Of a DNA stretch of 64,000 nt, positions 11,965 through 25,081 are shown piece after piece (within the stretch, counting starts at the first letter, position 1; every line of letters starts with the position of its first letter). The stretch lies in NCBI GenBank assembly GCA_023627715.1, contig JAMAHW010000118.1, positions 1 to 64,000 on the forward strand, written 5' to 3'. The notes below the pieces were generated by a model that saw nothing but the letters and a program-made list of their open reading frames with translations, was not told where the DNA came from and ran no database searches. The position numbers and the translations under genes are program-made. This stretch comes from Periconia sp. R9002. Its lineage: Eukaryota > Ascomycota > Dothideomycetes > Pleosporales > Periconiaceae.

Positions 11965-14900
11965 ATGGACGGAGGGTAAGCCTACCTACATATGCCAACT
12001 TCTTCATGTGAAGAACAAGACAAAACAAGATGTTAACCTGTGCCCCTCCCTCTCCCTCTCTAGACACAAACGCTCCAAATCGTCGAGCGTCAAAAATCTC
12101 CTGGGCCGCGTCTCTTCCAAGAACGAAGGAAGCGTCCAAGACTCGACCGACAGTCTCGCCCCGGCCTCGTCTGCCGCCTCAGTGAGCTCGCAATCCCAAT
12201 CCGTCACCCACTCCCACTCCCACCACTCGCTGTCGGGCCACCACCGCAGCGCATCGACAAAGCATCGCCCACACCTCTCCGCCAGCATGTCCAACGTCAA
12301 CACCAGCCTCGATGTCCCCAACCCCGCATCGCCCACCGTCACGTCTCCCCAACCTTCCCCGCTTTCGCCCACCGCCCCCAAAGGCGCCTCCATAGAGCAG
12401 TCCGTCAAGCTGTTCCGCGTCTTCGAATCGCTACGCAATGGTGATACTGCTGCCATTCAAAAGGCTATTCGCGAGCAGGCCGCTCCTTCTGATGGTGAAC
12501 AGAGCTCCACTTCCCTGTCCCTGCCCGGCCGCACCGAGGGAACCTCCATTCTCCACCTGGCCATACAATGTGCCGAACAGCCCGTCATTGAGTTTGTCCT
12601 CTCCCACTCCAAGGCGGGGCCCGACTCTGTTATCGACATCAATGGTCGCGATAGGGAAGGCAATACTGCGCTGCATCTGGCTGCCACACTGGGCCGTACT
12701 CCTATCGTGCGGATGCTGCTCGACCAGCCGGGTATCAACGACTCCATCACCAATTACAATGGCCAGACCCCGCTCGATCTAGCCCGCACCCCTGACATCT
12801 TTCAGCAGCTGCAGCTTGCCAAGTCCATCTTCATCGACGCGAACGTGCGCAAGATACAACAGGTTGTGGCCGCGGGTGATTTGGTTTCGTTGGAGAAACT
12901 GCTGCAAGACGCACGCGTGAAAAGCACACTTGATGTGAACGGTGGAGAGCTGGTCACGGATCCTGCCGTGGCTGAGGCTGGAGGTACACTGCTCCACGAG
13001 GCCGCTAAGAAGAAGGACGTCAAGTTGGCTCAGTTGCTGTTGCTCAATGGAGCGGATCCATTCCGAAGAGACCGGAAAGGGAAGCTTCCGCAAGACTACA
13101 CCAAGGATGATCGCACTCGCGCTATTCTCAAACGCTCACCCGCTGCTGCTGCGGCCCAGCGTGGTATTCAAGAGAAGACCATTCTGGCGGGGGCCGCATC
13201 GACCCCAGGAGCCGCACCGGATAATGGTATGGGTGCGAAGGAGTCGCGTGAGATGAAGGGCTATCTCAAAAAATGGACCAACTATACTAGTGGATACAAG
13301 CTACGATGGTTCGTTTTGGAAGATGGTGTCCTGAGCTACTATAAGCATCAAGACGATACCGGCTCTGCATGTCGTGGGGCCATCAACATGCGGATAGCAA
13401 AGCTGTACATGGATCCCCAGGACAAGCAGCGGTTCGAAATTCAAGGAAAATCTTCAGTCAAGTACCACCTCAAAGCCAATCATCAGGTTGAAGCGAAACG
13501 ATGGTATTGGGCCCTGAACAACGCCATCCAGTGGGCCAAAGATGAGGCGCGCGAAGAGGAACGCCAGCAGAACCGAGACCAAGAGATGTTGAAGCAGGCA
13601 AAGGCAGAACAGCTGGATAAGCGCATTCCCAAAGAAGCTGAAGCAGCGAGCCTCAACAGCTCCATGGTTGCCAGCAGCAAGAATGTTGCCCCCTGTGAGT
13701 TCTTCTCCCATTTTACAGCATGAACAACTACTAACAATCTCCAGCTACTAACCTCAACGTTCCACAACCTAGCCACGACTCTGCGTCCCGCTCCGGTATC
13801 AGCGTCGCTGACGACCCCGAAAGCAACTATGAACCCAGTATGGCCGGAAACGAGATTGGCAGGATGACCAGTCATGTTGGCACAACTACACTAAATGAAG
13901 ACCTCGATGACGATGAAGATTATGGCGATGATAACAGCAGCCACGAAATGCGTCCACAGAGCAAGGATGCCTTTAACATCACTGCACAATCGGCGAGACT
14001 GCAGTTAGAGCTCCTTGCCCAGGTTTCTACCGCTTTGCAAACGGAAAAGGTTAGGAATCCTACCTTGCAGATCTCAGATCCAGTCATGCTCTCTGCCCTC
14101 TCTTCATACGAGTCAGCCGTCAGCAATCTCAAGGGCCTTATTGGTGACCTGCTGAGGATATCACGGGACCGCGATGCGTACTGGCAATACCGCCTTGATC
14201 GGGAGGCAAATGTTCGCCGCATGTGGGAAGAGAGCATGGCCAAGGTGGCCAAAGAACAGGAGGAGCTTGAGAATCGATTCGGCGAGTCAGAGGAGAGGCG
14301 ACGCAAGGCGAAACGAGCCCTTCGCGAAGCTCTGGAAGAGTATGATATTGAAGAGGAGAAGGCCGGGCGCACAGGGGAAGATGAGTTCGTCGAGGCTGAG
14401 GAAAAACCGTTGTCTCGAAAACCCAGTTTAAATTCTCAGGCGCTGCGGAGGAAGGTAACCCTTGCCAATCTGGCCGCCGACATGTCAGAAGATGAATCGG
14501 ACGAGGATGATGAGGAGTTCTTCGATGCGGTTGGTGCCGGAGAGGTCGAGGTCGTGGAGATGCCTATCACAACCTCTACAGTCGAAGTCAGCGAAAAGTC
14601 AGGCGATAGCCAGGACATTTTCGATATCAAACACAGCGAGATAGCCACTGGATTCATTGGATACGAAGATGGACCGCGCCAAAAGCTAGCCATGGATGAC
14701 GACGATCGACCTAAGATTTCATTATGGGTGTGTTTTTCTTCTTATGTTTAGTATCCGAGCATCTACTGACCTTACGCAGGGTATTCTGAAATCTATGATT
14801 GGAAAGGACATGACCAAGATGACTCTTCCCGTCTCATTCAACGAACCCACATCTTTATTACAACGTGTGGCTGAAGATATGGAGTACACTGACCTCTTGG

Positions 14901-15997
14901 ACACCGCTGCTGAGCGGGCCGACTCAACTGAACGTCTTCTCTACGTCGCTGCATTTGCCGCTTCCGAATATGCTTCCACCATCGGCCGTGTGGCCAAGCC
15001 TTTCAACCCTCTTCTTGGTGAGACGTATGAATATGCCCGTCCAGATAAAGGATATCGGTTCTTCATCGAGCAAGTCAGCCACCATCCTCCTATCGGTGCG
15101 GCGTATGCGGAATCGAAGAAGTGGGATTACTATGTATGTTCGAAATCCGTCCCTACAGGTCATATACTTACGTAAAATTAGGGTGAATCTGCAGTCAAGT
15201 CCAAATTCTACGGCAAATCCTTCGACATCAATCCCCTAGGCACTTGGTTCTTGCGCCTGCGTCCAACCTCTACCGGAGGTAAAGAAGAACTCTACACGTG
15301 GAAGAAGGTCACATCCTCGGTTATTGGCATCATTACCGGCAACCCAGTCGTCGACAACTACGGACCCATGGAGATCAAGAACTGGACCACGGGCGAAACC
15401 TGTCTTCTCGATTTCAAAGCACGTGGCTGGAAAGCTTCGTCAGCGTACCAAGTAGTTGGCAAAGTGCTTGACGCCGATGGCCGTGTTCGATGGAGTGTAG
15501 GCGGGCGCTGGAACGACAAAATCTACGCGCGCTTCACGCCCGGCTACGAAGACGCAGACATCGAGAAAGGCGCATCCAAGTCCAGCAAGCATGATGATAA
15601 CAAAGTGTTCCTCGTGTGGCAGGCGCATGAGCGCCCGACAGGCATTCCCTTTAACCTCACGCCCTTTGTCGTGACCCTCAATGCGATCCCCGACTCGTTG
15701 CGGTCCGTCGTTGCACCCACCGACACTCGACTCCGGCCTGATCAGCGCGCCATGGAGGACGGAGAGTACGACTTTGCAGCGACAGAGAAGAACCGTGTTG
15801 AGGAAAAGCAGCGCGCCACGAGACGAAGGCGAGAACAGCACGGCGAAGAGTTTGTGCCCAGGTGGTTCTCCAAGGGCAAGTGCGACGTTACGGGTGAGGA
15901 GTATTGGGTGTTCAACCACGAGTATTGGAAGACGCGGTACGCGGTTGCTCAGAAAAAGACCAAGTGGGAGCAGGAAGGCTTGGAAGATATCTTTTAG
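11965..15997 (+). CDS. Oxysterol-binding protein, ankyrin-PH-FFAT-ORD type (Osh1/Osh2-like)
   Basis: Predicted 1,264-residue lipid-transfer protein acting at ER-membrane contact sites. Exons are 11965-11975, 12064-13694, 13745-14727, 14780-15133 and 15182-15997. The first coding exon is only 11 bases; it supplies the sole suitable ATG, since the open frame before exon 2 has none. Order of parts: Ser/His-rich N-terminus; ankyrin repeats at about 160-350 ([29 protein letters not shown]); PH domain at about 398-500 ([20 protein letters not shown]); coiled-coil-prone charged region; FFAT-like motif EFFDAVG at 805-811 after an acidic tract. The sterol/lipid-binding ORD runs from about 875 and has the family signature EQVSHHPP at about 972. 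ORD proteins exchange sterols and phosphoinositides. Ankyrin plus PH plus ORD matches yeast Osh1/Osh2. Confidence 0.95.
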
Positions 15998-16380
15998 TCC
16001 CTGTGTACTTTTTTTGGTCAGTCGTCAAACCCTTCTTCTCCCTTTTCAATTAACTTGCTTAGCCTCGTTCGCCCAAGCTTGTCTATGTGTTGTTTAAGCG
16101 TTCAGTACTGTACTGGATCTAACGATTACGTCTTGGGGTGTGTTGTTCATGTAGTGCGCCCAATATATACATACTGACGTACACGTTTAAGTATATACAA
16201 ACCATGAATTTGAATTATGAAAAGTTTATTGGATCATCACTGCGTAGGCACTTTCTTTTTTATGGTTCACGAATCAAAGTAGCATTCAACGGCGGATAAT
16301 AAGTACAGATACATGGCTACAACGAATGAGATTTTACTTCCTATCTCTCCTGCTACCTAAACCGAGCTCCTATACTTTAT
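15998..16380. other. Convergent 3' region
   Basis: Both flanking genes (oxysterol-binding protein, +; GH3 enzyme, -) end here. The region is T- and A-rich, suited to 3' untranslated regions. No gene is seen. Confidence 0.6.
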
Positions 16381-18764
16381 CTACGAGGATGGAGGCGTGG
16401 GCCACTTATCCAACACGGCCTCTGCACCCGTCAACGTGAAGTTCCACGTAGCCTGGACAGGCTCATCCAGCAACACGGTGTAGCTCCCGGGATACAGCAC
16501 CGTGTTGCCGCTCTTGTCGTGCCTCGCGATACTTCCGAGCGTCCATGCCAACGATGCCGTTTTGGTCGCACCACCTGCAATATCGCGCACGCGGCCGTAC
16601 GTGGCGAGCGTCTTGAGCGGGTACGGCGATGGGCCGTTGGTGCTCTTGACGAAGGCTAGTGCGACGAAATCCGACGTACGGTTTCCGGTGTTCGCGATGG
16701 AGAGCTGAAGTGCTGGCAGAGCGCACGTGTCGGAGAATTCGTTGCTGCAGGTTGAGAGGAGGTCTTGAATGTTCCACGTTGTGCCCGCGGCGGAAGAAGA
16801 GTTGGAAGCGCCTGCAGGCGTGACCTTGAAGGTTGTGTAGTGCAAGCCGTATCCGAACGATTGCACGGCGTTAGGGTACCACCGGTACGTACGTCCGGGG
16901 CTCTTGTCCGAAGGTCGCAGGTTCATGTCCGTCATAGGCAGTTGGGTGTAGTTGGTCGGATACTGGGTAATGGGGAGACGACCGGCGACTGCTTTGGCGC
17001 CAGACACGACGTCGAGAACGGCCGGGCCGCCGTCTTGTCCTGGCCAGCTCGCCCACAGGATGGAGTTGACTCCCGTGGTGGTGAGCAGAGGTGTGTTGTC
17101 GAGCATGTCACCCATCTGGATCACGGTCAACGGCTTCCCGAGCCCAGCGAGCTTCTTGATGAGCGTGACCTGCGCTTCCGGCCATGCGAGACTCAATCTG
17201 TCTTTACCTTCGGCGGCAGCAGAGGTATCCTGTCCACCAAAGTAGAGGACATAATCTGCGCCTTTGGCCGCGGCCAATGCCTTATCCGTCCAGTTGTCCT
17301 TTGCTGAGTTGCTCTCAAGAATCGGGCCTGTGACGTTTGTGACAGCCAGCCCAAGCTGCTGCCCCGCCCACGCCGGTGAGTGCAGGAACGGAGCAGGTCC
17401 ACTGTACCCTCCCTGCAGCTTCTTCTCATCCCCGGCCCAGAACCCAATCATGGCCACCTTGGTGCCCTTGGAGAGCGCATACGGCAACTTGGTCGTCCCC
17501 TCGTTCTTCAACAGCACGATGCCCTCAGCCGCGGCCTTCCTCGCCAGCGCTTGCGCATCTGCAGTGTTAATATTCGCCGGCCCCAAGCTAGAGTATTTCG
17601 CTTTCTCGCCATCGAAGTAGCCAGACGTAACCAAACCCCTATAAATCCTCACGAGCGCGCGATCCACAACCGTCTGATTCAGCAAGCCCTGGTTCCACGC
17701 ACCAGGAATATCCGAACTCCCAGAGTACTCACAGCTGGTATCCATGCCGGAATTGAACGTCAAGGCGGTGCCCTGCGCGTTGGTCTTGGTGTACTTGTGG
17801 TTGGCCGAGACGTCAAGCACGGCCTCGCAGTCGCTAGTGATGTAGTTGTTCTCCTGCCACTTCCAGTGGTCGCGCAGGATGGTACCCATGAGGAACGTGT
17901 TTGCGCACGCGGGGACCCCATTCACACTATTATACGAGCACATAAAACTCCCGACGTGTGAGTCGCGCGCGCACGTCTGGAACGGCTGGAGGTAGTACTC
18001 GGCGAGATCCTGCTGCGTGATGATCGCATTGAAGTCGTGCCGCGTCGTGCCCTGCCAGTCCTCGAGGTCGTTCGCAGCATAATGCTTACACGTTGCAATG
18101 ATCCTCTTCTCCTTCGCATCATCGCCTTCCAGCCCCGCGAGGATCGCCTTGGTGTACCCTTTCAACCTCGCGACATCCTCTCCTGGCGTCTCGGACCCAC
18201 GGCCCCAACGCGGATCCTTATACGGATTGATATTGGGCGTCCAGAAATCAAAGGGCGCGACGCCGCCGTTGCCAAAGGCCCGCGCTTCGGTTGAAATTGT
18301 GGTTGCCACGGCGTGGATTAGGTCGTCGTCGAAGGCGGCCGACATCAGCACAGGCATTGGGAACGACGTCGCGATCTTGTAATCGCCCGTGAAGCTTATC
18401 CCCGGTGCACCGGCTACGCCGTGCAGGGCCTCGCCCCACCAATTGTACGCGGGCAGTCCGATGCGGGATGCGCCGGGCGATTTGCTGAGATGTTCGTTAG
18501 CGATGTTTTGGTTCGTCGTTGTTGTAGTTGTTATTGGTGGTGCTTGTTAGTTCTTTCTTGAACGGGAACGTACCTGACCAACAACTTCAACTTCTCCTGC
18601 GAAGTCAGCGCCCCAACGAGCGCCGTTGCGCGCTCGAGCGGTGTGGCGTTGACATTGCAGATGGCGTTGTTTGCTAGGGGTCCGGTTTTGCAGTTTGGGC
18701 CCACGGCTGCTACCGCTCCCGCTGCTAGGGAGGAGAAGAGAAGGAGGGGCGTGCTCTTGGTCAT
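16381..18764 (-). CDS. Secreted GH3 beta-xylosidase-like glycosidase
   Basis: Predicted 764-residue secreted enzyme that would release xylose from xylo-oligosaccharides. Exons are 18764-18574 and 18484-16381, joined at LLVSKSPGASRIGLPAYNWW. A signal peptide (MTKSTPLLLFSSLAAGAVAA) is followed by a mature start rich in Cys. The GH3 N-terminal domain contains NWWGEALHGV, WGRGSETPGED and KHYAANDLE. The predicted catalytic nucleophile is Asp282 in YITSDCEAV. The second GH3 domain follows (GIVLLKNEG, DYVLYFGGQD, LWASWPGQDGG), then a fibronectin-III-like domain (FGYGLHYTTFKV). NWWxEALHG and SDCEAV are typical of fungal beta-xylosidases rather than GH3 beta-glucosidases. Many N-glycosylation sites are present. 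It opens the hemicellulase island, and a perfect palindrome lies 213 bases upstream. Confidence 0.93.
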
Positions 18765-21018
18765 CCTTGCCTGCTGCTTTTGGGTAAAGAAGGAAGGAAG
18801 GGAGGAAAGATGGGGAAAGGGGAAAGTGCGTGGGTTGGGGGGGGGGGGGAATTTATATGAACATTTGGATTCCAGTGGGTTGATTAATTGGACCTTTTTT
18901 TCTTCTTTCGACAATATCAAGTATCGATGTGTTTTATTCCTTGCTAGACAATCTATCTAAGGTACGTACATACTTAGCATATGTACCTAGGTACATATGC
19001 AATGATGATCAATTCGAACTAGCAAGCATCTGCGCGCGCGGGGAAACCGAATTGACTACCTATGTATGTGGGAAGATTGATGGGATGGGAAAATCATTTC
19101 CCATCAATGTAGTCGATCGGTCGTGCCTTAGGTGGTCTAACTGGTAGTGCTGCTTCCTTAGTGCCTAAAGCATGCAATTCGTACATATCTACACCTTCAT
19201 AAGCCCGGCTCCGGGGAAGTATACAAGAGTGCGTACTTGGGCTGTCACCTTCATCAATGGAAATATGAGGGAGAGGGGGGGGGGGGGGGGAAGTTCGGTA
19301 GCGCGTCTTTAATTTACGCTCTCCTCATCTCTTCTTTTTTGGAGACGAGGGAGGGAGGGGGGAGACGACAGAATTGATGATGGATAGTGCGTGCGTACCT
19401 CGGGTGGGTGTATGCAGGTACATACATACATAACTACTCTAACGGTCTCTGTTTTCCCGGTCAAGAGGTCGTCGACAGGTTGAGGTTGAAGTTTGAATTT
19501 ATCCTTAGACTAAGTGGACTACCGGGGGCGCTTAACCTGGCTAGTGTGTTATGTATGTACTTATGTACAGACGTCTTAGTGTATCATTGATGTACGTGTA
19601 GAGAAGCTGTATGTGTAACTTTTTTTCATTCTAAGTTATGTATGTATGGATGGAAGTTGGGTTGGGAGTTTGTATTGTGGCGGTTATAAAAGTTTGGGGG
19701 ACGTGAGTTCGTGGTTGTGTTTGCGTATAGTTTGAAGTGATGAATGATTTTGATACCTCTGCAGAGTGTGTTGAATGTTTCCAGTCTGCATCAATTGATG
19801 CGACTTGATATTCCATGTGCGCCAATATTCAGTGACCAAAAACATATTTTCTTCATCTTTTGTTCTTCCTGATCTCCGTCATGAATCAGACCCATAGAAC
19901 GATACTATCCCCCATATGAGTTCGTCTCGTCTTCAACACTCACCATCTCTCCTCACCTTCCCCACACCAGCTGTCACCCACCTACGTAACCCCCAAAGAT
20001 CATCAACATCATCAGTCATCATGTCGCGGCACGTTTTCCGACGAGACTAGCTTAATTAAAAAGGAAAACCGCCTCCCTTTCCTCCCGTTGCTTAATTGCC
20101 ATTGATTTTACCCGAGGACCTTGTACCTTAGGTACCGACGTTATTCACGTGGATACGTAGTTACCGTTTTCTAACGATGTCGGGTTAACTAACACTAACG
20201 AAGTGTGTTTTGTATGTATGTGGTTAGTGTAGAATTATATTTGTGAACTGTGGGTACTCTTGCGTTGTTGTTGGTCGGAGATGTGCGCGCTTGGTGGAGA
20301 AGAGGGATTAAGGAGGGTTAAAGTGGGGGAATAGATAGGTGCGGGGTAAATAGTACAGTACCTAGGTAGTTATGTAGGTTTAACGGACAGTTTGGTTTTA
20401 GTGAAGTGAGTACGTTGCGGACTTTCTTGGTAGTTACTTACCGCGGAATTAGAGGTGTGAGGTTGGTGAGTTAAGTTTGGGAGTGGGCTACTTTAGGTGC
20501 ATTGGATATTTTTCGGGGAAGGTGGCGTAGAGTACAGCGAGGCGTTAATTGATTTTTTTGTTCGACTACGACGTCGTGTCATATTAACGAGATATATAAA
20601 TAAAATAGGAAATAAATATGATTTATTGACGACTACCTGTTTGAAACATGTTTTCTTTTATGTTTTCTCAAGGGTGAGATGCTCTACTTTTGAGTTTCCA
20701 ATACCACCTGTGTGAACATGCTGATGAAGAGATGCTGTTTTTTTAAGAAATGTTTCATACATCTGACTCTGGAGACATATTCCTGGTCGAATTGTAGAAC
20801 TCACTTAAGATACTGTGAAGAGAAGAACACGTTTAGAAATGAATGCCAGATTGGAAGAGACTTGCAATCTTGCTAGGTATAAATTGGCAGTAAAAATAAG
20901 TATGTACAAAAGAATGTAAAGTTATATACGATTTTGGTTCCCCAAAGTCCACCACGAGATCTGCATCTCAAACAGGCCACCTTTTTTTTCTCTTTTTTTA
21001 GTGGTGTAGGACGGAAAT
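18765..21018. other. 2.25 kb intergenic region, GH3 promoter side
   Basis: No gene is supported. The region holds a G run near 18839-18850 and another near 19276-19288, a 24-base palindrome (18977-19000), a TACCTAGGTA at 20359-20368, and AT-rich sequence towards the 3' end of the GH62 gene. Short open frames here have no recognisable content. Confidence 0.55.
18977..19000. repeat. Perfect 24-base palindrome
   Basis: The half-site GCATATGTACCT is followed at once by its exact reverse complement, with no spacer. Its core is the ACCTAGGT octamer that recurs elsewhere in intergenic DNA of the window. It lies 213 bases before the predicted ATG of the GH3 gene. Confidence 0.9.
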
Positions 21019-21990
21019 CTACTTCTGGAGAGTGAGCAGTCCAGGTCGGTAGGGAAGAGCGTTGTAGTCGCCACCGGCGTTGGGAGCCCTGCCCTGGTAC
21101 AGGAGCTGGAGGTTGCAAGGGTCCACAGTCATGGTTTGATCGTTGCTGACCTTGACCAAGTCACCGTGGGAGATATCGTTGGTCCAGGTGGCACCCGAGT
21201 TGGCCTTGCCGGCGAAGGGGCTCTGCTCGCTTGCAGCGTTGGGAGTCCACGAGCCGCTGAGGCTGGTGGCGGTGAAAGAACGGAAGTAACGGCCGTTGGA
21301 ACCCTGGGCCTCAACGATCATGAGGTATTTCTGCTGGCCCTTGAGGGTGTAGACCTGCACGGCCTCGAAGAGGTTGTTGGTGGTATCGGACATGACGACG
21401 GTTGAGCTAGTGCCGAAATCGCCAGGGAAGTTGTTCAAGGGCATCTGGGCGCGGTAGATCTTGCCATTGTCGCCGGCGAAGAAGAGGTACATGTTCTGGC
21501 TGTCACCGATAAGAGTCTGATCGATGGGTCCCGTGCTGGAGCCAGAAATGGAGCCGCTGAAGAGGGCCTTGTCAGCGGACCAAGAGTTGGCGTTGGTAGG
21601 ATCGGAGGAGGTCCTGTAGCGGAAAGCAGTGGCACCCCATTGGTACGCAAGGACCCAGGTGCTCTTGGGAGCGAAGTAGAAGAGGGTAGGGGCAACAGCA
21701 GAGCCGACAGTCATCTTGGTCTGGGTGGCGCTGCCCAAATCATTGAAGCTGCTGACAGGGCTGAAAGCCATGGAACCGTAGGCCTTGCCATCCCAAATGG
21801 AGGCGTAGACGATGTTCTTGCCGTTGACGACGGACTGGGTGAAGTCCTTGAGCGAGGACCATCCGTTCTTGGGTTGAGCAAGAGCATTGGTTGATGTCCA
21901 GCGGTAGCTTGTGGGAAGGTTGCATTGTGCTGCCACGGTGGCGGCCGAGGCGAGGGCAACAATGCCGGTCGATATGATGTTGGCAACCAT
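21019..21990 (-). CDS. Secreted GH62 alpha-L-arabinofuranosidase
   Basis: Predicted 323-residue single-exon secreted enzyme that removes arabinofuranosyl side chains from arabinoxylan. A signal peptide ([21 protein letters not shown]) ends before [10 protein letters not shown], the usual mature start of GH62 enzymes. The family's three acidic residues can be placed: Asp49 in SLKDFT (base), Asp157 in [10 protein letters not shown] (helper), and Glu209 in [10 protein letters not shown] (acid). Other GH62 blocks are [47 protein letters not shown] and [10 protein letters not shown]. It has no carbohydrate-binding module. It is divergent from the GH12 gene; TTAGCC stands on its coding strand about 109 bases before the ATG. 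Confidence 0.96.
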   Translation of the reverse strand: MVANIISTGIVALASAATVAAQCNLPTSYRWTSTNALAQPKNGWSSLKDFTQSVVNGKNIVYASIWDGKAYGSMAFSPVSSFNDLGSATQTKMTVGSAVAPTLFYFAPKSTWVLAYQWGATAFRYRTSSDPTNANSWSADKALFSGSISGSSTGPIDQTLIGDSQNMYLFFAGDNGKIYRAQMPLNNFPGDFGTSSTVVMSDTTNNLFEAVQVYTLKGQQKYLMIVEAQGSNGRYFRSFTATSLSGSWTPNAASEQSPFAGKANSGATWTNDISHGDLVKVSNDQTMTVDPCNLQLLYQGRAPNAGGDYNALPYRPGLLTLQK

Positions 21991-22098
21991 GGTTCCTTAT
22001 TGTGAGGCTGAGCTATATCAGAGAGGCGAAAGAGTGGCGGGGTGGTGAGGATGGTTAAACGGGCAGCGAAGACGGTGGGTTTCTATACTCCAGTCCAT

Positions 22099-22104
22099 GG
22101 CTAA
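22099..22104 (+). promoter_or_regulatory. Putative XlnR-type site GGCTAA, GH62 side
   Basis: The hexamer is the known core recognised by fungal XlnR/XYR1-type activators of xylanolytic genes. It ends about 109 bases upstream of the GH62 ATG, reading TTAGCC on the GH62 coding strand. A hexamer alone is weak evidence. Confidence 0.4.
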
Positions 22105-23232
22105 TATCGTGCACTCATTCATTGCGTCGGAATAATCTATCCCGCGCAGATAGCGTTGATGGGAGATGGCTATTGCATAAACAAGGAGGTCAAATGGGTC
22201 TTCCAGGGTACCACATAGCCAAATGACTTGTAACAGCAATGGGCGATTCGTCATGCTAGACCAAGATTGATTAAACGGAATTACTTTTTGCGCAAAGGGA
22301 TAGCCGCACGGACGGGAGATTTTTCCGTAATAAGGGAGAGGGATGAGGCCAGTGTTTGAAACAGACAGGCTGGCGAAGCTTAGCTTTTCGTATTGGCTGC
22401 ACTTATTTCTCCGTAACGCGGGGCGCGCCGGCAGAGAACACGACGATGCCGAACTATATCCGGCTTTGAGTGGTTGCACTAAGCCCTATCCACTGCTCCC
22501 CGGCATACAGAGTGAACAATGCACCCTCCATCTACTCTCCACTCTTGTTTGGCCAGTTCCCATCCAGACAAGCTTTTCAGCCGCTGACCCTGTTTGTTTA
22601 TCACTTCAAAACACCCCAAAACAATTCGGCGCGAATTGAGAATTGGTCAACGGAATCCAGACCCACACAGAAATGCTTCTTCCTTCACAAGCTCATGGTT
22701 CTTTCATTGAGGCAGATCGATCAGACGTTTATTCATCTAACCGATCGATTCCTACATAACAAGAATAATCGTACTTATTCCCCCTGACCAGGTGTTGGGG
22801 GTGTACACCGTGTAACTGTACAGTGTATCCCGCCTTCACTTAGATGAATGCGTGCCACCAAAGCAGGGGTATGGCCATGCGCACACGTACTAATCTACAT
22901 ATGTATGCAGTGATTGATTGATCCACTTGTGTTTCCCACGTGACCTTGGGCTCCGCATGTAGATGAAGTAAGTACCGACATGGTTAGCATGGCCCGACTC
23001 TGATGTCACTGGTCCAACCTCCTTATGCTTTGATCGAAATTATGCCTTCGCCGTTACAGTTCTCTAGACTTTGGTTGGCATAGATGATGAGCACACTCGA
23101 GCGATCGCTGTTCTATCAGCCTCTTACAGATATCTAGTATGGGGAGAACCAGGCACTTGGTATGGGCATACGTGAGTGTCACAGTTCCAGATATATGGGT
23201 GTGGAACCCTTCTTGAACTGCAATTTTATTCC

Positions 23233-23238
23233 TTAGCC
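23233..23238 (-). promoter_or_regulatory. Putative XlnR-type site (TTAGCC on +), GH12 side
   Basis: Same hexamer as on the GH62 side, 107 bases before the GH12 ATG, and again reading TTAGCC on the coding strand of its gene. Function is inferred only from the match and the gene types. Confidence 0.4.
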
Positions 23239-23272
23239 GAAATGTCTTCCTAGGAACTGGAATATAGAATAA

Positions 23273-24192
<920 letters not shown>

Positions 24193-24981
24193 GCTATAAA
24201 AGTATTTTGAATTTGGAGCTACTTCTTGCATACATTCTTATCGAACCCATTTCACGTGTATTTTATCCATCTCGTATCGTTACTGAGTAGTCAGTTCCTA
24301 TCAGATTACATTACAGTTCTCCAGCAGTTAGCTAAATATTCCAATCACTTGACTAGTTGTGAATAGTTTCGTGTGTCAAAATGCACGTTTTCCGTAGCAT
24401 TGGTGACAATCAAACTTGTTCGCTACTGATGTCACCGTACCCGCATAAGCGAGACAAGATCTCCCACATTCACAACAATCGATTCAATTATTATAGACCT
24501 CAGTTAATAAGTCATTTCCTCGAGATTCCAACACGAATGCTACCTGCACTGCCACAGGAACTGTATGTCTAGGGACTTTTGACTCCGTTTTTAGAGGTCT
24601 TATGTCGCCGCTTTTGGGCTTAGATAGGACTAGCGTGATACCGCTGCACACATCAACATTTCAACCCCTGAGCCTCCTCCCCAGATGGTCAGAATTCAGT
24701 CTACTTCGGCGCGCCGTCGCCTCCCCGTCGAGTTTTGAAAGTAGTAGGGTATTGTAGTCTTATAAAGCAAGAGTCTACGCCAAGCGATAAATTATAGGAT
24801 GTGCATTGTACTAGTAAATAGGGGCGTGCTAAATTATGTGCTAAACCGGATGTTTGCAACGAGGGTGGATGCTTTTCTACTCTGCCGATGCCTAGCGGCT
24901 GAAGTGTGAGCCACAAAATTCCTTTTTTTATTATCTATATATGCATCTATTTATTAGCAATATCCATCAAACAAATAAAAC
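24193..24981. other. Intergenic region, no gene recognised
   Basis: This holds the 3' side of GH12 and the 5' flank of the first tRNA-like gene. The part just before the tRNA-like gene (24930-24981) is AT-rich. Short open frames have no recognisable content. Confidence 0.55.
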
Positions 24982-25081
24982 GTCTCGTTGGTGTAGTCGG
25001 TTATCACGTGGGTCTCATAGCAATATGACTGTTCTTAGAGCAGAAATCCCGAGGTCATGAGTTCGATTCTCATACGGGACA
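24982..25081 (+). tRNA. tRNA-like gene, copy 1, intron-containing, anticodon read as CAT
   Basis: A cloverleaf can be drawn: acceptor stem GTCTCGT (24982-24988) with ACGGGAC (25074-25080), discriminator A, D-arm TGGTGTAGTCGGTTATCAC, and T-arm ATGAG-TTCGATT-CTCAT. The A box and B box of an internal Pol III promoter match well. In the anticodon arm, T33 precedes CAT (25016-25018), giving a provisional Met reading. An intron of about 25-27 bases follows A37 and contains a small hairpin (25029-25043). The anticodon stem is weak (TGGGT with TCCCG: a G-T pair at one end and a T-T mismatch at the loop end), and the D-arm resembles tRNA-Val, so identity is uncertain. A run of seven T follows at 25086-25092. 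Confidence 0.65.
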
